Source: Jiulongibacter sediminis
GTDB taxonomy: Bacteria > Bacteroidota > Bacteroidia > Cytophagales > Spirosomataceae
Reading direction: 5' to 3'
Length of the DNA stretch: 64,000 nt
Assembly: GCF_001306455.1 (NCBI RefSeq)
Contig: NZ_LGTQ01000006.1
Location: 620,001 to 684,000 of the forward strand
Each line of letters opens with the position of its first letter. Position 1 is the stretch's first letter. The notes beneath the pieces are model-generated. The model saw only the letters and a list, made by a program, of their open reading frames with translations. It did no database searches and was not told the DNA's origin. Positions 50,193 through 59,249 of the stretch are shown here, piece by piece. Position numbers and translations under genes: made by a program.

Positions 50193-52967
50193 ATGAAAAA
50201 AATTTTATTCTTCGTCTTGTTAGGGCTTTTAGGGCAAAGTAAAGTGATGGCTCAAAGCCGCTCCATAAAAATAAAGTCAGAACACTTTTCTGATACCAGT
50301 ATCAAAAAAATCCTGGAAGAAATCCAGTGGAAATATGGTGTTAAAGTTGAGTATGACCCTGAATTAATTCCAGACAAAAAAACTACCGTATGGATTGATA
50401 ATCTTGACTTGAAAGGAATTCTTGATTTAATAATTGAAAAAAATGATTTAGATGTAATTGCTGAGTTTGTAAATCCAAACGTTGCAAAGCTTATTTCGAA
50501 AGCAGATTATATAAATCGTAAAGAAGAAAATAATACTTCCTTGCATGATCCTACCAGATATAACTTCAGTCTGTCCGGTGTAATAAAGGATGAATTATCA
50601 GGCGAGACCCTCCCTTTCGCAACGATATCCGTTTATAATAAGTCAGGCATAGGAAGCCAAACTAATGTTGATGGCTACTTCACTATCTTGAATGTGCCTT
50701 CAGATACTGTTTTGCTACAGGTGAGTTATGTGGGTTATTTGAAAAAGGTAATTCGTCTAACTCCACAAAGTAATATCGAGGATTTCCTAATTGAGCTAAA
50801 AGAAGACTCGCATGATCTTGAGGAGATTACTGTCACGGCGAATAAAACCGAAATGGTACAGGCAAATCAGGTGGTGGGTATGATTAAAATGACACCAAGG
50901 AATATTGCCAAATTACCAAACGTGGGTGAGAAGGATCCTTTCAGGGCTTTTCAATTGATGCCGGGAGTAAGTGCCTCTAACGAATCTTCTTCGGGCTTGT
51001 ATGTTCGTGGAGGTACTCCAGATCAGACATTGGTCTTATATGATGGCTTTACGGTTTATAATGTCGACCACCTATTCGGGTTCTTTTCAGCTTTCAACTA
51101 TAATGCAATCAAGGATATACAACTTTACAAGGGAGGTTTTGATGCACGTTTTGGCGGAAGAATCTCAGCGGTAGCCGAGATTACCGGAAAAGATGGAAAT
51201 AGCAAGGAGTTTAACGCAGGTGCAGATTTAAGCCTTCTAAGTGCAAGCGGGTTTGTCGAAACGCCAATTGGAGATAAAGTGACATTCCTGGCCGCGGCCA
51301 GAAGATCTTACAGGGGGGCTCTTTACACTAAAATCTTTGACAAATTTACAGCTGAAGAAGAAGAGACCCAAACAGGCGGTTTTGGTGGAGGACCGGCCGG
51401 AGGTTTCGGAGGTGGACGTTTCGGCGGTAACAACCTTCAGACCTCAGAGAAAGCTTCCACGTATTTTTATGACTTGAATGCCAAGCTAACCTTCAGGCCT
51501 ACCCGCAAGGACGTGTTCTCCCTGAGCTTTTTTAATGGCACAGATAACATGGATAACTCTACCCAAACAAGCTTTTCCGGCTTTGGTCCATTTCAGAATG
51601 CCGGGCTTGATCTTGGCTCTTCTACCAATGATTTGTCAAACTGGGGCAACACAGGAGCTAGCTTAAAGTGGTCAAGGCAATGGAGTAATAAGTTGTACTC
51701 TAATACCTTAGTTAGTTTTTCAGATTTTTTTAGTCATCGGGATAACTCAAGAAACATAAGTATTGTAAGGGGAGACTCTACGATAAACAATAAGCTTGGC
51801 CGGTTCGAAACCAACGGTTTGTCTGATATCTCATTTAAATCGGATTGGGAATGGAAAGTAGGTGCAAATAATCAGTTTGAGTTTGGAACGATGATTACTC
51901 AAAATGCCATTCAATTTAATTACACTCAAAACGACACTGTTACCATTCTTGATAGAGATGACCAGGGAATACTTTCTTCTTTTTATCTGCAGGACAGGCT
52001 CAAAGTAATTAACGGAAAACTTGAGCTTATCCCGGGCATACGTTTAAATCATTTTGATGTAACTAGTAAAGTCTACCTGGAGCCCCGTTTGACCTTCAAT
52101 TATATGCTAAACGATAAACTTAAGTTAAAAGGTGGTGGCGGCGTTTATAATCAATTTATTAAACAAATTAACCGTGAGGACATTTCTCAGGGTAACCGAA
52201 ATTTTTGGATCCTTGCAAACGGAGAAAGCCTTCCTGTGACACAGTCAAAACACCTGATCATTGGAGCGGCTTATGAGCTTAAAGACTATTTGGTTGATGT
52301 AGAGTTTTATCAAAAGAAAAATACAGGGATTACCGAATATTCTCTTCGTTTCGTGCCCGATGTGAATGCTGGAGGCCCTCCTGGCCCAGATGGTCCCAGA
52401 GGCGGAGGTTTATCAGTGGAGGAAACCTTTTTTAACGGAAATGAAACCATTAAAGGAATGGATTTATTGCTTCAAAAAAAGTTTGGCAAATATACCGGCT
52501 GGCTTGGTTATACGCTTTCAGAAGCTGTGAGAGAAATTGATGCATTTTCTGATAGACCTTATTACTCTGATCAGGATGTAAGACATCAGTTTAAAGCAGT
52601 GGGCTCTTATTCTGTTAAAAAATGGGATTTGGCCGCCACATTTATTTACTCCACTGGTAGGCCTTATACTTCTATAATTGGAGCTTATGACCTGACACTT
52701 TTGGATGGAACCTCCAAAACATTCACAAACCCTTCCGACAAAAACGCGAACCGGTTTGACGATTACCATAGAATGGATGTATCAGCTACATATAATTTTA
52801 AACATGGAAGTATAGGGTTGTCTGTATTCAATTTGTACAACCGTACCAATGTCTGGTATAAACGTTTTGAAATTATAGAAGAATCAGATGTATCTGTTCT
52901 TCAAACCACAGATGTTACTTATCTGGGTATTACACCTAATTTAAGTTTAAGCTTTAGACTAAAATAG
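50193..52967 (+). CDS. TonB-dependent outer-membrane receptor with STN and CarboxypepD_reg domains
   Basis: 924 residues from the ATG at 50193 (signal MKKILFFVLLGLLGQSKVMAQ, read in two parts). Domains: STN (about 25-95: KILEEIQWKYGVKVEYDPELI, in parts), a CarboxypepD_reg sandwich (about 125-210: LSGVIKDELSGETLPFATISV, in parts), the plug (about 225-330: MTPRNIAKLPNVGEKDPFRAFQLMPG, in parts; SSGLYVRGGTPDQTLVLYDG), then a 22-strand barrel ending LGITPNLSLSFRLK. Two Gly-rich inserts are visible (GGFGGGPAGGFGGGRFGG and GGPPGPDGPRGGG). The STN domain implies signalling to a sigma/anti-sigma pair, and one lies next door. It is two bases upstream of a DUF4249 lipoprotein. The ligand is unknown. Confidence 0.94.
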   Translation: MKKILFFVLLGLLGQSKVMAQSRSIKIKSEHFSDTSIKKILEEIQWKYGVKVEYDPELIPDKKTTVWIDNLDLKGILDLIIEKNDLDVIAEFVNPNVAKLISKADYINRKEENNTSLHDPTRYNFSLSGVIKDELSGETLPFATISVYNKSGIGSQTNVDGYFTILNVPSDTVLLQVSYVGYLKKVIRLTPQSNIEDFLIELKEDSHDLEEITVTANKTEMVQANQVVGMIKMTPRNIAKLPNVGEKDPFRAFQLMPGVSASNESSSGLYVRGGTPDQTLVLYDGFTVYNVDHLFGFFSAFNYNAIKDIQLYKGGFDARFGGRISAVAEITGKDGNSKEFNAGADLSLLSASGFVETPIGDKVTFLAAARRSYRGALYTKIFDKFTAEEEETQTGGFGGGPAGGFGGGRFGGNNLQTSEKASTYFYDLNAKLTFRPTRKDVFSLSFFNGTDNMDNSTQTSFSGFGPFQNAGLDLGSSTNDLSNWGNTGASLKWSRQWSNKLYSNTLVSFSDFFSHRDNSRNISIVRGDSTINNKLGRFETNGLSDISFKSDWEWKVGANNQFEFGTMITQNAIQFNYTQNDTVTILDRDDQGILSSFYLQDRLKVINGKLELIPGIRLNHFDVTSKVYLEPRLTFNYMLNDKLKLKGGGGVYNQFIKQINREDISQGNRNFWILANGESLPVTQSKHLIIGAAYELKDYLVDVEFYQKKNTGITEYSLRFVPDVNAGGPPGPDGPRGGGLSVEETFFNGNETIKGMDLLLQKKFGKYTGWLGYTLSEAVREIDAFSDRPYYSDQDVRHQFKAVGSYSVKKWDLAATFIYSTGRPYTSIIGAYDLTLLDGTSKTFTNPSDKNANRFDDYHRMDVSATYNFKHGSIGLSVFNLYNRTNVWYKRFEIIEESDVSVLQTTDVTYLGITPNLSLSFRLK

Positions 52968-52969
52968 AA

Positions 52970-53836
52970 ATGAAAAATATAGCTTTTTCTTTACTCATTT
53001 TATTATTGATAGTTTTCTCTTGTACAGAAATCAATGATGTGATTTTACCAGGAGACAAGCCGGTGATAGAGGCCTTTTTGGCTCCGGGTCAAAAAGTATC
53101 CATGACTGTTTTTACAGAGATTCCGTATTCTTTCAATGAAGAAGAAAATGTATCAACAAGCATATCCGGATTAGAAATTATTATTACCGGTGATGATGGC
53201 AAGAATTTAACACTTAATGAGATTGCTTCAGGCCATTATGAATCAAGCGAGGTTCTGGGAATTGAAGGAACTACCTACAACATGAGTTTTCAATATAATG
53301 GAAGAACAGTTTCAGCAAGCACCATTCTCCCTGTAAAACCTCAAGGTTTTCAACTGAGCTTATCAGAAATAGAGCGAATTGAAAGAGATTTTTCGGGTGG
53401 GTTTGTGCCTGGCCAAGGTGGCTTTGGAGGACCAGGCGGAGGTTTTCAGCAAGAAGACCGAACTCCTATTGAAGTCACCTGGAATAACCCGGATGAAGTT
53501 TACCATTTTGTAGCGGCCATGTACGCAGAAGAGAGCCTTGATCCAGTAACTCAATTCCCGGAGGATGAAAATGGTTTTACAAGACCAGCTCGTAGATTTA
53601 ATAATCAACCTGTGTTAACGAATGCAACAAATCTGCAGCCACAGTCTTTTGAGTATTTTGGGAACTACAATATCATTCTCTACCGTCTTAACCCAGATTA
53701 TGCCGCTCTTTATGAGAATAATAATACCAGTACACAAAACATTTCTACTCCAATTAGCACAATCTCCAATGGATTGGGAATTTTTACTGGTGTAAATGCC
53801 GATACTTTAAGATTAACCGTAAAAAGAGCAGAGTAA
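52970..53836 (+). CDS. DUF4249 lipoprotein (SusD-like partner of the TonB receptor)
   Basis: 288 residues with a lipoprotein signal (LLILLLIVFSCTEI). The core (ILPGDKPVIEAFLAPGQKVSM, in parts; LEIIITGDDGKNLTL; YNMSFQYNGRTVSAS) is typical of DUF4249, which partners TonB receptors in Bacteroidota as SusD does. A Gly-rich loop (PGQGGFGGPGGGFQQ) mirrors the inserts of the receptor. It sits two bases after the receptor stop, so one transcript. Confidence 0.88.
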   Translation: MKNIAFSLLILLLIVFSCTEINDVILPGDKPVIEAFLAPGQKVSMTVFTEIPYSFNEEENVSTSISGLEIIITGDDGKNLTLNEIASGHYESSEVLGIEGTTYNMSFQYNGRTVSASTILPVKPQGFQLSLSEIERIERDFSGGFVPGQGGFGGPGGGFQQEDRTPIEVTWNNPDEVYHFVAAMYAEESLDPVTQFPEDENGFTRPARRFNNQPVLTNATNLQPQSFEYFGNYNIILYRLNPDYAALYENNNTSTQNISTPISTISNGLGIFTGVNADTLRLTVKRAE

Positions 53837-53841
53837 TTATT

Positions 53842-53878
53842 AAAAAGGCAGGTGAGGAGAAACCTCACCTGCCTTTTA
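53842..53878. terminator. Bidirectional intrinsic terminator (perfect 15-bp stem)
   Basis: AAAAGGCAGGTGAGG (53843-53857) pairs perfectly with CCTCACCTGCCTTTT (53863-53877) around AGAAA. It separates the receptor operon from the convergent oxidoreductase operon. Confidence 0.93.
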
Positions 53879-53879
53879 G

Positions 53880-55589
53880 TTACAAATTTCCTTTATTTCT
53901 CTCACTTATGGCATAATCTACAGCCCTCGCTGTAAACGCCATATAGGTAAGCGAAGGGTTTTGCGTAGAAGTGGAAGTCATCATGGCTCCGTCAGTCACA
54001 AAAACGTTTTTGCACTCATGCAGCTGATTGTATTTGTTCAATAAAGACGTTTTGGGGTCTTTCCCCATTCTTACACCGCCCATTTCGTGAATGTCAAGTC
54101 CCGGAGCTTGTTTTGAGTCAGAGGCTCTTACATCTGTAAAGCCTGCTTTTTCGAACATTTCAACGGTGTTATCGATATAGTCTTTGACCATTTTTTCATC
54201 GTTATCATCGTAATCCAAATTGAAATGAATCAGTGGAATGCCCCATTCGTCAGTTTTTGAGGAGTCAAGGGTCAGTTGACTTTTCTCTTTTGGTATGGTT
54301 TCTCCCATCATATGTGAGCCCACATACCACGAGCCTAATTCTCGATTGAAAAGGTTATTTTTCAATTCCTCACCCACTCCATCGGTACTAAAACTTTCTC
54401 CACGACCTGTTGAGAAACCCGCTGCATATCCACGTATAAAATCGGTCTCTTGCTCATAAAGGTTACGCCATCTCGGCATATAACTGCCTCCAACTCGGCG
54501 ACCATCGGTAGTTTTATCCAAAAAGCCTTCATAACGCCCGCTCACACGGGCACGGTAGTTATGGAAAGCAATGTATTTGCCCATCAGTTCATTATCGTTT
54601 CCAATTCCGTTGGGGAAGCGGCTCGATTTACTATTTAAAAGCAAGGCCGTGGTGTTCATGGCTGCAGCATTCACAAAGATGATATCGGCGAAGAAGTCAA
54701 TTTCCTCCTTGCTGATTCTGTCAATTACTTTTACGCCCGTAGCCTTCCCTTTTTTCTCATCGTAAATGATAGAATGAACTACAGAATCAGGTCTAAGTAT
54801 ACAGTTTCCGGTATTTAACGCCCACGGAATTGTAGATGAGTTACTGCTAAAATACCCGCCAAAAGGGCAGCCCCTTTGACAAAGGTTTCGGTGCATGCAT
54901 TTTCCACGACCTTGTTGAAGGTGAATGTCCTGTGGTTCGGTTATATGAGCCTTGCGGGCAATGATCGCCCTGCGGTTTTGATAGTTTTTCTGAAGGAAAC
55001 CATCAAAATATTCTTCAACGCAACTCTGCTCAAAAGGAGGCAAGAATTCACCATCAGGAAGCTGGGGCAAACCATCGCGGTTTCCGGTAATACCCGCAAA
55101 CTTCTCAACATAGCTATACCATGGAGCAATCTCGTCATAGGTTACCGGCCATTCCACCGCAAAACCATCACGTGCTGGTCCATCAAAATCAAGCTGACTC
55201 CAGCGTTGGGTTTCACGAGCCCATAGTAATGACTTTCCACCAACCTGATAGCCTCTGATCCAGTCGAAAGGCTTATCCTGAACGTAAGGGTGCTCTTTGT
55301 CCTTAACTACAAAATGCTTGGCATCTTCATTAAAAATATAGCATTTCGAGGCTATCGGATTTTCTTCCCTTTCTTTGAGCGGTAGTCGAAGTCCGTGTTC
55401 AAACTCCCAGGGCATCATCGCCGTAGTGGGGTAATCAATATTGTGTTTGACATCTGGTCCTCGCTCAAGTATCAGTGTTTTTAAGCCTTTTTCAGAAAGC
55501 TCTTTGGCCGCCCAACCACCACTGATGCCCGATCCGATAACAATGGCGTCAAACTTCCTTTTTTTTGTTGATTTATCTTTATTGGTCAT
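53880..55589 (-). CDS. GMC-family oxidoreductase (gluconate 2-dehydrogenase-like flavoprotein)
   Basis: 569 residues. FAD motif AIVIGSGISGGWAAKELSEKG (in parts); KSLLWARETQRW; the central GRGKCMHRNLCQRGCPFGG block with its Cys pairs; C-terminal MGGVRMGKDPKTSLLNKY and NPSLTYMAFTARAVDYA. It oxidises a sugar or sugar acid, passing electrons through a small partner protein. The partner gene is directly upstream (20-base gap), an arrangement typical of gluconate dehydrogenases without a separate cytochrome. Confidence 0.92.
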   Translation of the reverse strand: MTNKDKSTKKRKFDAIVIGSGISGGWAAKELSEKGLKTLILERGPDVKHNIDYPTTAMMPWEFEHGLRLPLKEREENPIASKCYIFNEDAKHFVVKDKEHPYVQDKPFDWIRGYQVGGKSLLWARETQRWSQLDFDGPARDGFAVEWPVTYDEIAPWYSYVEKFAGITGNRDGLPQLPDGEFLPPFEQSCVEEYFDGFLQKNYQNRRAIIARKAHITEPQDIHLQQGRGKCMHRNLCQRGCPFGGYFSSNSSTIPWALNTGNCILRPDSVVHSIIYDEKKGKATGVKVIDRISKEEIDFFADIIFVNAAAMNTTALLLNSKSSRFPNGIGNDNELMGKYIAFHNYRARVSGRYEGFLDKTTDGRRVGGSYMPRWRNLYEQETDFIRGYAAGFSTGRGESFSTDGVGEELKNNLFNRELGSWYVGSHMMGETIPKEKSQLTLDSSKTDEWGIPLIHFNLDYDDNDEKMVKDYIDNTVEMFEKAGFTDVRASDSKQAPGLDIHEMGGVRMGKDPKTSLLNKYNQLHECKNVFVTDGAMMTSTSTQNPSLTYMAFTARAVDYAISERNKGNL

Positions 55590-55609
55590 TGGTTCAATAA
55601 GGTTTTAGG

Positions 55610-56113
55610 TTAAGCATCTATGCAGCCGTGCCCGTAGCCAGGAGCGTACTGATAACCGGCTTTTTCTATCATATACCATTCAGATCCGGTATAACCCTGT
55701 ACAGTGTATCTTTTTATGATGTTGAAGAACTTTTGAACTTCAGTATCCTCTAGTTCCTTCAAGCATTCTGCTCGTCCTTTTGGAGAAAGTTCATCAAAAT
55801 TGTATTGATACTTTTTTTCAACATAGGTGTCAAAACCAGCAAGTTGATTATAGAAGAATTTCTGTTCTTCTTCGGTATGCATGGTATTGATCATTGCCTT
55901 TACGAAATTCTCAATACCCAATTCAAGGGCACCTGGAGTATCTGTTTTAGGAATGAGTATGTCAATAATTTGCCTCAACATCGCTTCATCAGCTTTTTTC
56001 AAAGCGGGAGATGCAGGCAATGATTTTTCGGTCCAGCTAACGGCCCAAGCAGGCAAAGCAACAGTTGCTGCGGCACCAAGACCAAGATTTTTTAACAAAC
56101 TTCTTCTATTCAT
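55610..56113 (-). CDS. Gluconate 2-dehydrogenase subunit 3-like protein
   Basis: 167 residues with a twin-arginine signal (NRRSLLKNLGLGAAATVALPAWA, in parts). The helical fold (MLRQIIDILIPKTDTPGALELG, in parts) is that of the small subunit of periplasmic gluconate-type dehydrogenases. It is likely exported with the flavoprotein bound, since only this subunit carries the signal. Confidence 0.88.
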   Translation of the reverse strand: MNRRSLLKNLGLGAAATVALPAWAVSWTEKSLPASPALKKADEAMLRQIIDILIPKTDTPGALELGIENFVKAMINTMHTEEEQKFFYNQLAGFDTYVEKKYQYNFDELSPKGRAECLKELEDTEVQKFFNIIKRYTVQGYTGSEWYMIEKAGYQYAPGYGHGCIDA

Positions 56114-56287
56114 TTTTCAATAGGTTTAATGAAGTGGGTGGTAAATTTAGAAAGAAATGAGTCGAAAAATAGTGGCAAGAGAGATTATAGCCCAATTTAC
56201 CAGATAGGTAGATCAAATAAGTGGATGTAGAATTGCAGGTATGTCCGGTTTTCTTTTCCTAATTTCAGGCAAATTTTAAACGAAAGC

Positions 56288-57046
56288 ATGAAGCCAAACC
56301 TGATTAAAAAGCTCTGGAAAGAAGATTTAACCGCCGGCAATGCCTGGATTTCAAATTCAGATAGCTGGACGGCCGAGCTGATAGCCCATCAGGGTTTTGA
56401 TGCCATGACTATTGACGCTCAGCACGGTCATGCCAAAGATTTTGAAACCGTTCTTCGTATTTTTCAGGCTATGTCAGCCACTGAAACGATGCCATTTGTG
56501 CGAGTGCCTTGGAATGATCCAGCTTATATCATGAGCATGCTGGATGCGGGAGCAATGGGCATCATTTGCCCGATGATCAATGACCGTGCGGATACTGAAA
56601 AGTTTGTAGGTGCCTGCCGATATCCGCAAGAAGGTTACCGGAGTTATGGACCGCTGAGAGCCCGAGCTATTCATGAAGGTTATTTTGAGCAGGCCAACGA
56701 GCAAATCGTGACCATGGCAATGATAGAAACACCGGATGCATTTAAAAACATTGAGGATATAGCCCAAACGCCTACACTTGACGGCCTTTTTCTCGGCCCA
56801 TGGGATTTGAGCATTTCAATGGGTCACCCCAAAGTGGCTGATTTCGAAAGCAACGAAATGAAGAATGTTTTTGACACCATTCTCAATACCTGTGCAAAGA
56901 ATAGCCTGAAAGCCGGAGTCCATTGCGGCAGTGCTGAAGACGCTAAAATGTTCTCTGAAATGGGTTTCAGGCTGGTGACGGTCTATAACGATGCCAAGGC
57001 AATTATTTCAGGGGCGAAAGAGAGTTTAAAAACTTTTAGGGGATGA
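56288..57046 (+). CDS. HpcH/HpaI-family aldolase
   Basis: 252 residues. Marks: AMTIDAQHGHAKDFE (metal site), PFVRVPWNDPAYIMSMLDAGAMGIICPMI (in parts), AMIETPDAFKNIEDIA (catalytic Glu) and LFLGPWDLSISMG. This is the class II pyruvate aldolase fold that cleaves 2-keto-3-deoxy acids to pyruvate and an aldehyde. It fits the sugar-acid theme of its neighbours. It is a single gene. Confidence 0.93.
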   Translation: MKPNLIKKLWKEDLTAGNAWISNSDSWTAELIAHQGFDAMTIDAQHGHAKDFETVLRIFQAMSATETMPFVRVPWNDPAYIMSMLDAGAMGIICPMINDRADTEKFVGACRYPQEGYRSYGPLRARAIHEGYFEQANEQIVTMAMIETPDAFKNIEDIAQTPTLDGLFLGPWDLSISMGHPKVADFESNEMKNVFDTILNTCAKNSLKAGVHCGSAEDAKMFSEMGFRLVTVYNDAKAIISGAKESLKTFRG

Positions 57047-57113
57047 TGTTTTCAAAAACCAAAACCCCTCAATGCATTCACAAAAAGGGATTTTGATCAA
57101 TTTGATGTAAATT

Positions 57114-58226
57114 TTACAGCATCATTTTCTTCCCACCAGCCTTGGCTGACTCATAAATCGCCATCATGATTTTTATATCTTTTAATCCTTCCAAACCTGA
57201 AATATGATCTGGTAAAGGGTCTTTACTCAAAAACATCGGACCCATTCCATTCATTTGGTAGGTTTGATGGTGTACAACGGGTAAATCCATCGGGCCTTTT
57301 GAGGTTTTGCCTTTTAAGGGACCATAACTAAAGGCCGGGCCCATCTCAAACCAACCTTGGTCTCCGTAGCATTCCAACTTCTCTACATTGGTATTGTAGC
57401 TGGTAAAGCCTGTGAAAACGGTGCCATCCGGGAACTCCATATGCCAGCTGACAGACTCTTCAACCTCGTCAAAATAATCAGGCCGGGTAATCGGACCAAA
57501 ATGAGCAATGACTGAGGTTGGTTCCATCGCTTTTACATACCGGGCAGCATTAATGCTATAAATGCCAACGTCCATCAGCGGTCCTCCACCAGCCAATTTT
57601 CCATCAAGACGCCACATGTTTGGATTACCGGCACGCCAGCCAAACATGCTGTTGATATAGTTGATTTCACCAAAGGTTTTTTCCCTGCCAAAACGCATGG
57701 CCTCTTTATTGAAAGGCTCAAAATGACAGCGATAGCCCACTGCTAGTTTGACATTACTGTCTTTACAGGCTTTGATCATGGCTTCACATTCTGCCACCGA
57801 GTTAGCCATAGGCTTTTCGGTGATCACATGCTTGCCGGCTTTGGCTGCTTTGATGGCGTATTCGGCGTGCATGCCATTGGGCAAACAGACATAAACCACG
57901 TCTATATCAGAGCAGTTTTTGAGCTTGTCGTAATTCTCATAATTGAGAATGTTTTCATCCTTCAGATTGTACTTTTCTTTGAACTCCGGGATTTTAGAGG
58001 GCGTACCGGTTACAATTCCGGTTAGCTGCCAGTAAGGAGAAGCGTCAATGGCGGGCAGGATTTGTTTTGTGGCATAATAGCCGAGCCCAACAAGGGCTAT
58101 TCCGATTTTTTTGCCTTCATATTTCGGTGGCTTTTCTGAAAAAGGGATAGAGGAAAAAACGGGGAGAGCAAGACTGCCAAGGCCCATTTTTTTGATAAAT
58201 TCTCTTCTGTTTTCTGAGCTTTTCAT
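57114..58226 (-). CDS. Gfo/Idh/MocA-family oxidoreductase with Tat-like signal
   Basis: 370 residues. Signal SENRREFIKKMGLGSLALP; Rossmann part GIALVGLGYYATKQILPAI; the EKP motif in KAGKHVITEKPMANSV; substrate-domain blocks GYRCHFEPFNKEAM and GGGPLMDVGIYSINAARYV. It resembles glucose-fructose oxidoreductases, which carry tightly bound NADP in the periplasm. It diverges from the LOG-family gene. Confidence 0.93.
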   Translation of the reverse strand: MKSSENRREFIKKMGLGSLALPVFSSIPFSEKPPKYEGKKIGIALVGLGYYATKQILPAIDASPYWQLTGIVTGTPSKIPEFKEKYNLKDENILNYENYDKLKNCSDIDVVYVCLPNGMHAEYAIKAAKAGKHVITEKPMANSVAECEAMIKACKDSNVKLAVGYRCHFEPFNKEAMRFGREKTFGEINYINSMFGWRAGNPNMWRLDGKLAGGGPLMDVGIYSINAARYVKAMEPTSVIAHFGPITRPDYFDEVEESVSWHMEFPDGTVFTGFTSYNTNVEKLECYGDQGWFEMGPAFSYGPLKGKTSKGPMDLPVVHHQTYQMNGMGPMFLSKDPLPDHISGLEGLKDIKIMMAIYESAKAGGKKMML

Positions 58227-58284
58227 TGCAGGTTAAGCTTGTATTAAGGTTGAACGTTGACCCAAATTAGTGAAATTATTCTCC

Positions 58285-58292
58285 TATTTTTG
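58285..58292 (+). promoter_or_regulatory. -7 promoter element (TATTTTTG) for the LOG-family gene
   Basis: Full match to TAnnTTTG, 38 bases before the ATG. The nearest TTG is 25 bases upstream, longer than the ideal spacing. Confidence 0.45.
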
Positions 58293-58330
58293 ACCATCAT
58301 TCTTTTAATAGACCAAATCTCGAATTTTAT

Positions 58331-58912
58331 ATGAAATCACTTTTAGTTTATTGCGGAGCTAATCCCGGCCACGATCCACTGTATAATGAAACGGCCGTTA
58401 AACTAGGAGAGGAAATGGTAAAACGTGGCATGCGTCTGATTTATGGTGGTGGCAGCCTGGGTCTAATGGGTACGATAGCCGATACGGTATTAAAAAATGG
58501 GGGAGAGGTAGTAGGCATTATTCCCTCCTTTCTCGACAAAATGGAAGTTGGTCATCCAAACCTGACTGAAATTCATGTGGTAGAAACCATGCATGAACGA
58601 AAGGCTCTGATGGAAAAAATGTGTGATGGAATAGTCACAATGCCTGGTGGTTTTGGAAGTATGGACGAGCTTTTTGAAATTCTGAGCTGGTCGCAATTAG
58701 GTTTGCACAAAAAACCAGTAGGCCTTCTAAATGTTAAAGGCTTTTATGACCTTATGATCAAACAGCTTGATCACATGGTGACGGAAGGCTTTTTGAAACA
58801 ACCGAACCGTGACATCCTTCAAGTCTCCGGTTCGATTGATCATTTATTTCAGCTAATGGACGAATACGTACCTCAGCCTGCTTTCAAATGGCTTGAGCGA
58901 GATCAGATTTAG
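58331..58912 (+). CDS. LOG-family (TIGR00730) nucleotide phosphoribohydrolase
   Basis: 193 residues. The Rossmann fold starts LLVYCGANPGHDPLY; the signature is in LIYGGGSLGLMGTIAD and the catalytic MPGGFGSMDELFEILSW (PGGxGxxxE). Plant LOG proteins release cytokinin bases; bacterial members remove ribose-5-phosphate from nucleotides such as AMP. Its last four bases overlap the small lipoprotein gene on the other strand. Confidence 0.92.
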   Translation: MKSLLVYCGANPGHDPLYNETAVKLGEEMVKRGMRLIYGGGSLGLMGTIADTVLKNGGEVVGIIPSFLDKMEVGHPNLTEIHVVETMHERKALMEKMCDGIVTMPGGFGSMDELFEILSWSQLGLHKKPVGLLNVKGFYDLMIKQLDHMVTEGFLKQPNRDILQVSGSIDHLFQLMDEYVPQPAFKWLERDQI

Positions 58913-59175
58913 TAATCGCTGCAATCAAAACTATTTTCAAATTCTTCATATGACTCTCTGTCAGCGGTAGCCAGTGTAGTACAGCTTTGATAGAGATCCT
59001 GAATTGATTTTTTGACAGCTTCACAATTGCCTCTTGTTTCATTATTAAAAAAGTCACTAAAGCTCTCTGAATATCTAACAGAGGCAGCAGCACAGTTTAA
59101 CGGGCCGGCTTTTTTTCTACATGAGGCAAAAACAAGAACAATAGCGGCTACGGAAAGGAGTAATTTTAGTTTCAT
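58909..59175 (-). CDS. Small Cys-containing lipoprotein, unknown function
   Basis: 88 residues from the ATG at 59175; the upstream extension to 59205 is unlikely. It has a lipoprotein signal (LLLSVAAIVLVFASCRKK) and then a helical domain of about 65 residues with four Cys (LNCAAASVRYSES, GNCEAVKKS, YQSCTTLAT, SFDCSDY), probably two disulfides. Not recognised. It is convergent with the LOG gene. Confidence 0.65.
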   Translation of the reverse strand: MKLKLLLSVAAIVLVFASCRKKAGPLNCAAASVRYSESFSDFFNNETRGNCEAVKKSIQDLYQSCTTLATADRESYEEFENSFDCSDY

Positions 59176-59249
59176 TTGATTTACACAGATATGATTATAA
59201 ATCAAATTTAAAAGGCATCATTTCCGAAAGCCAAAATATGCAAAAGGTT

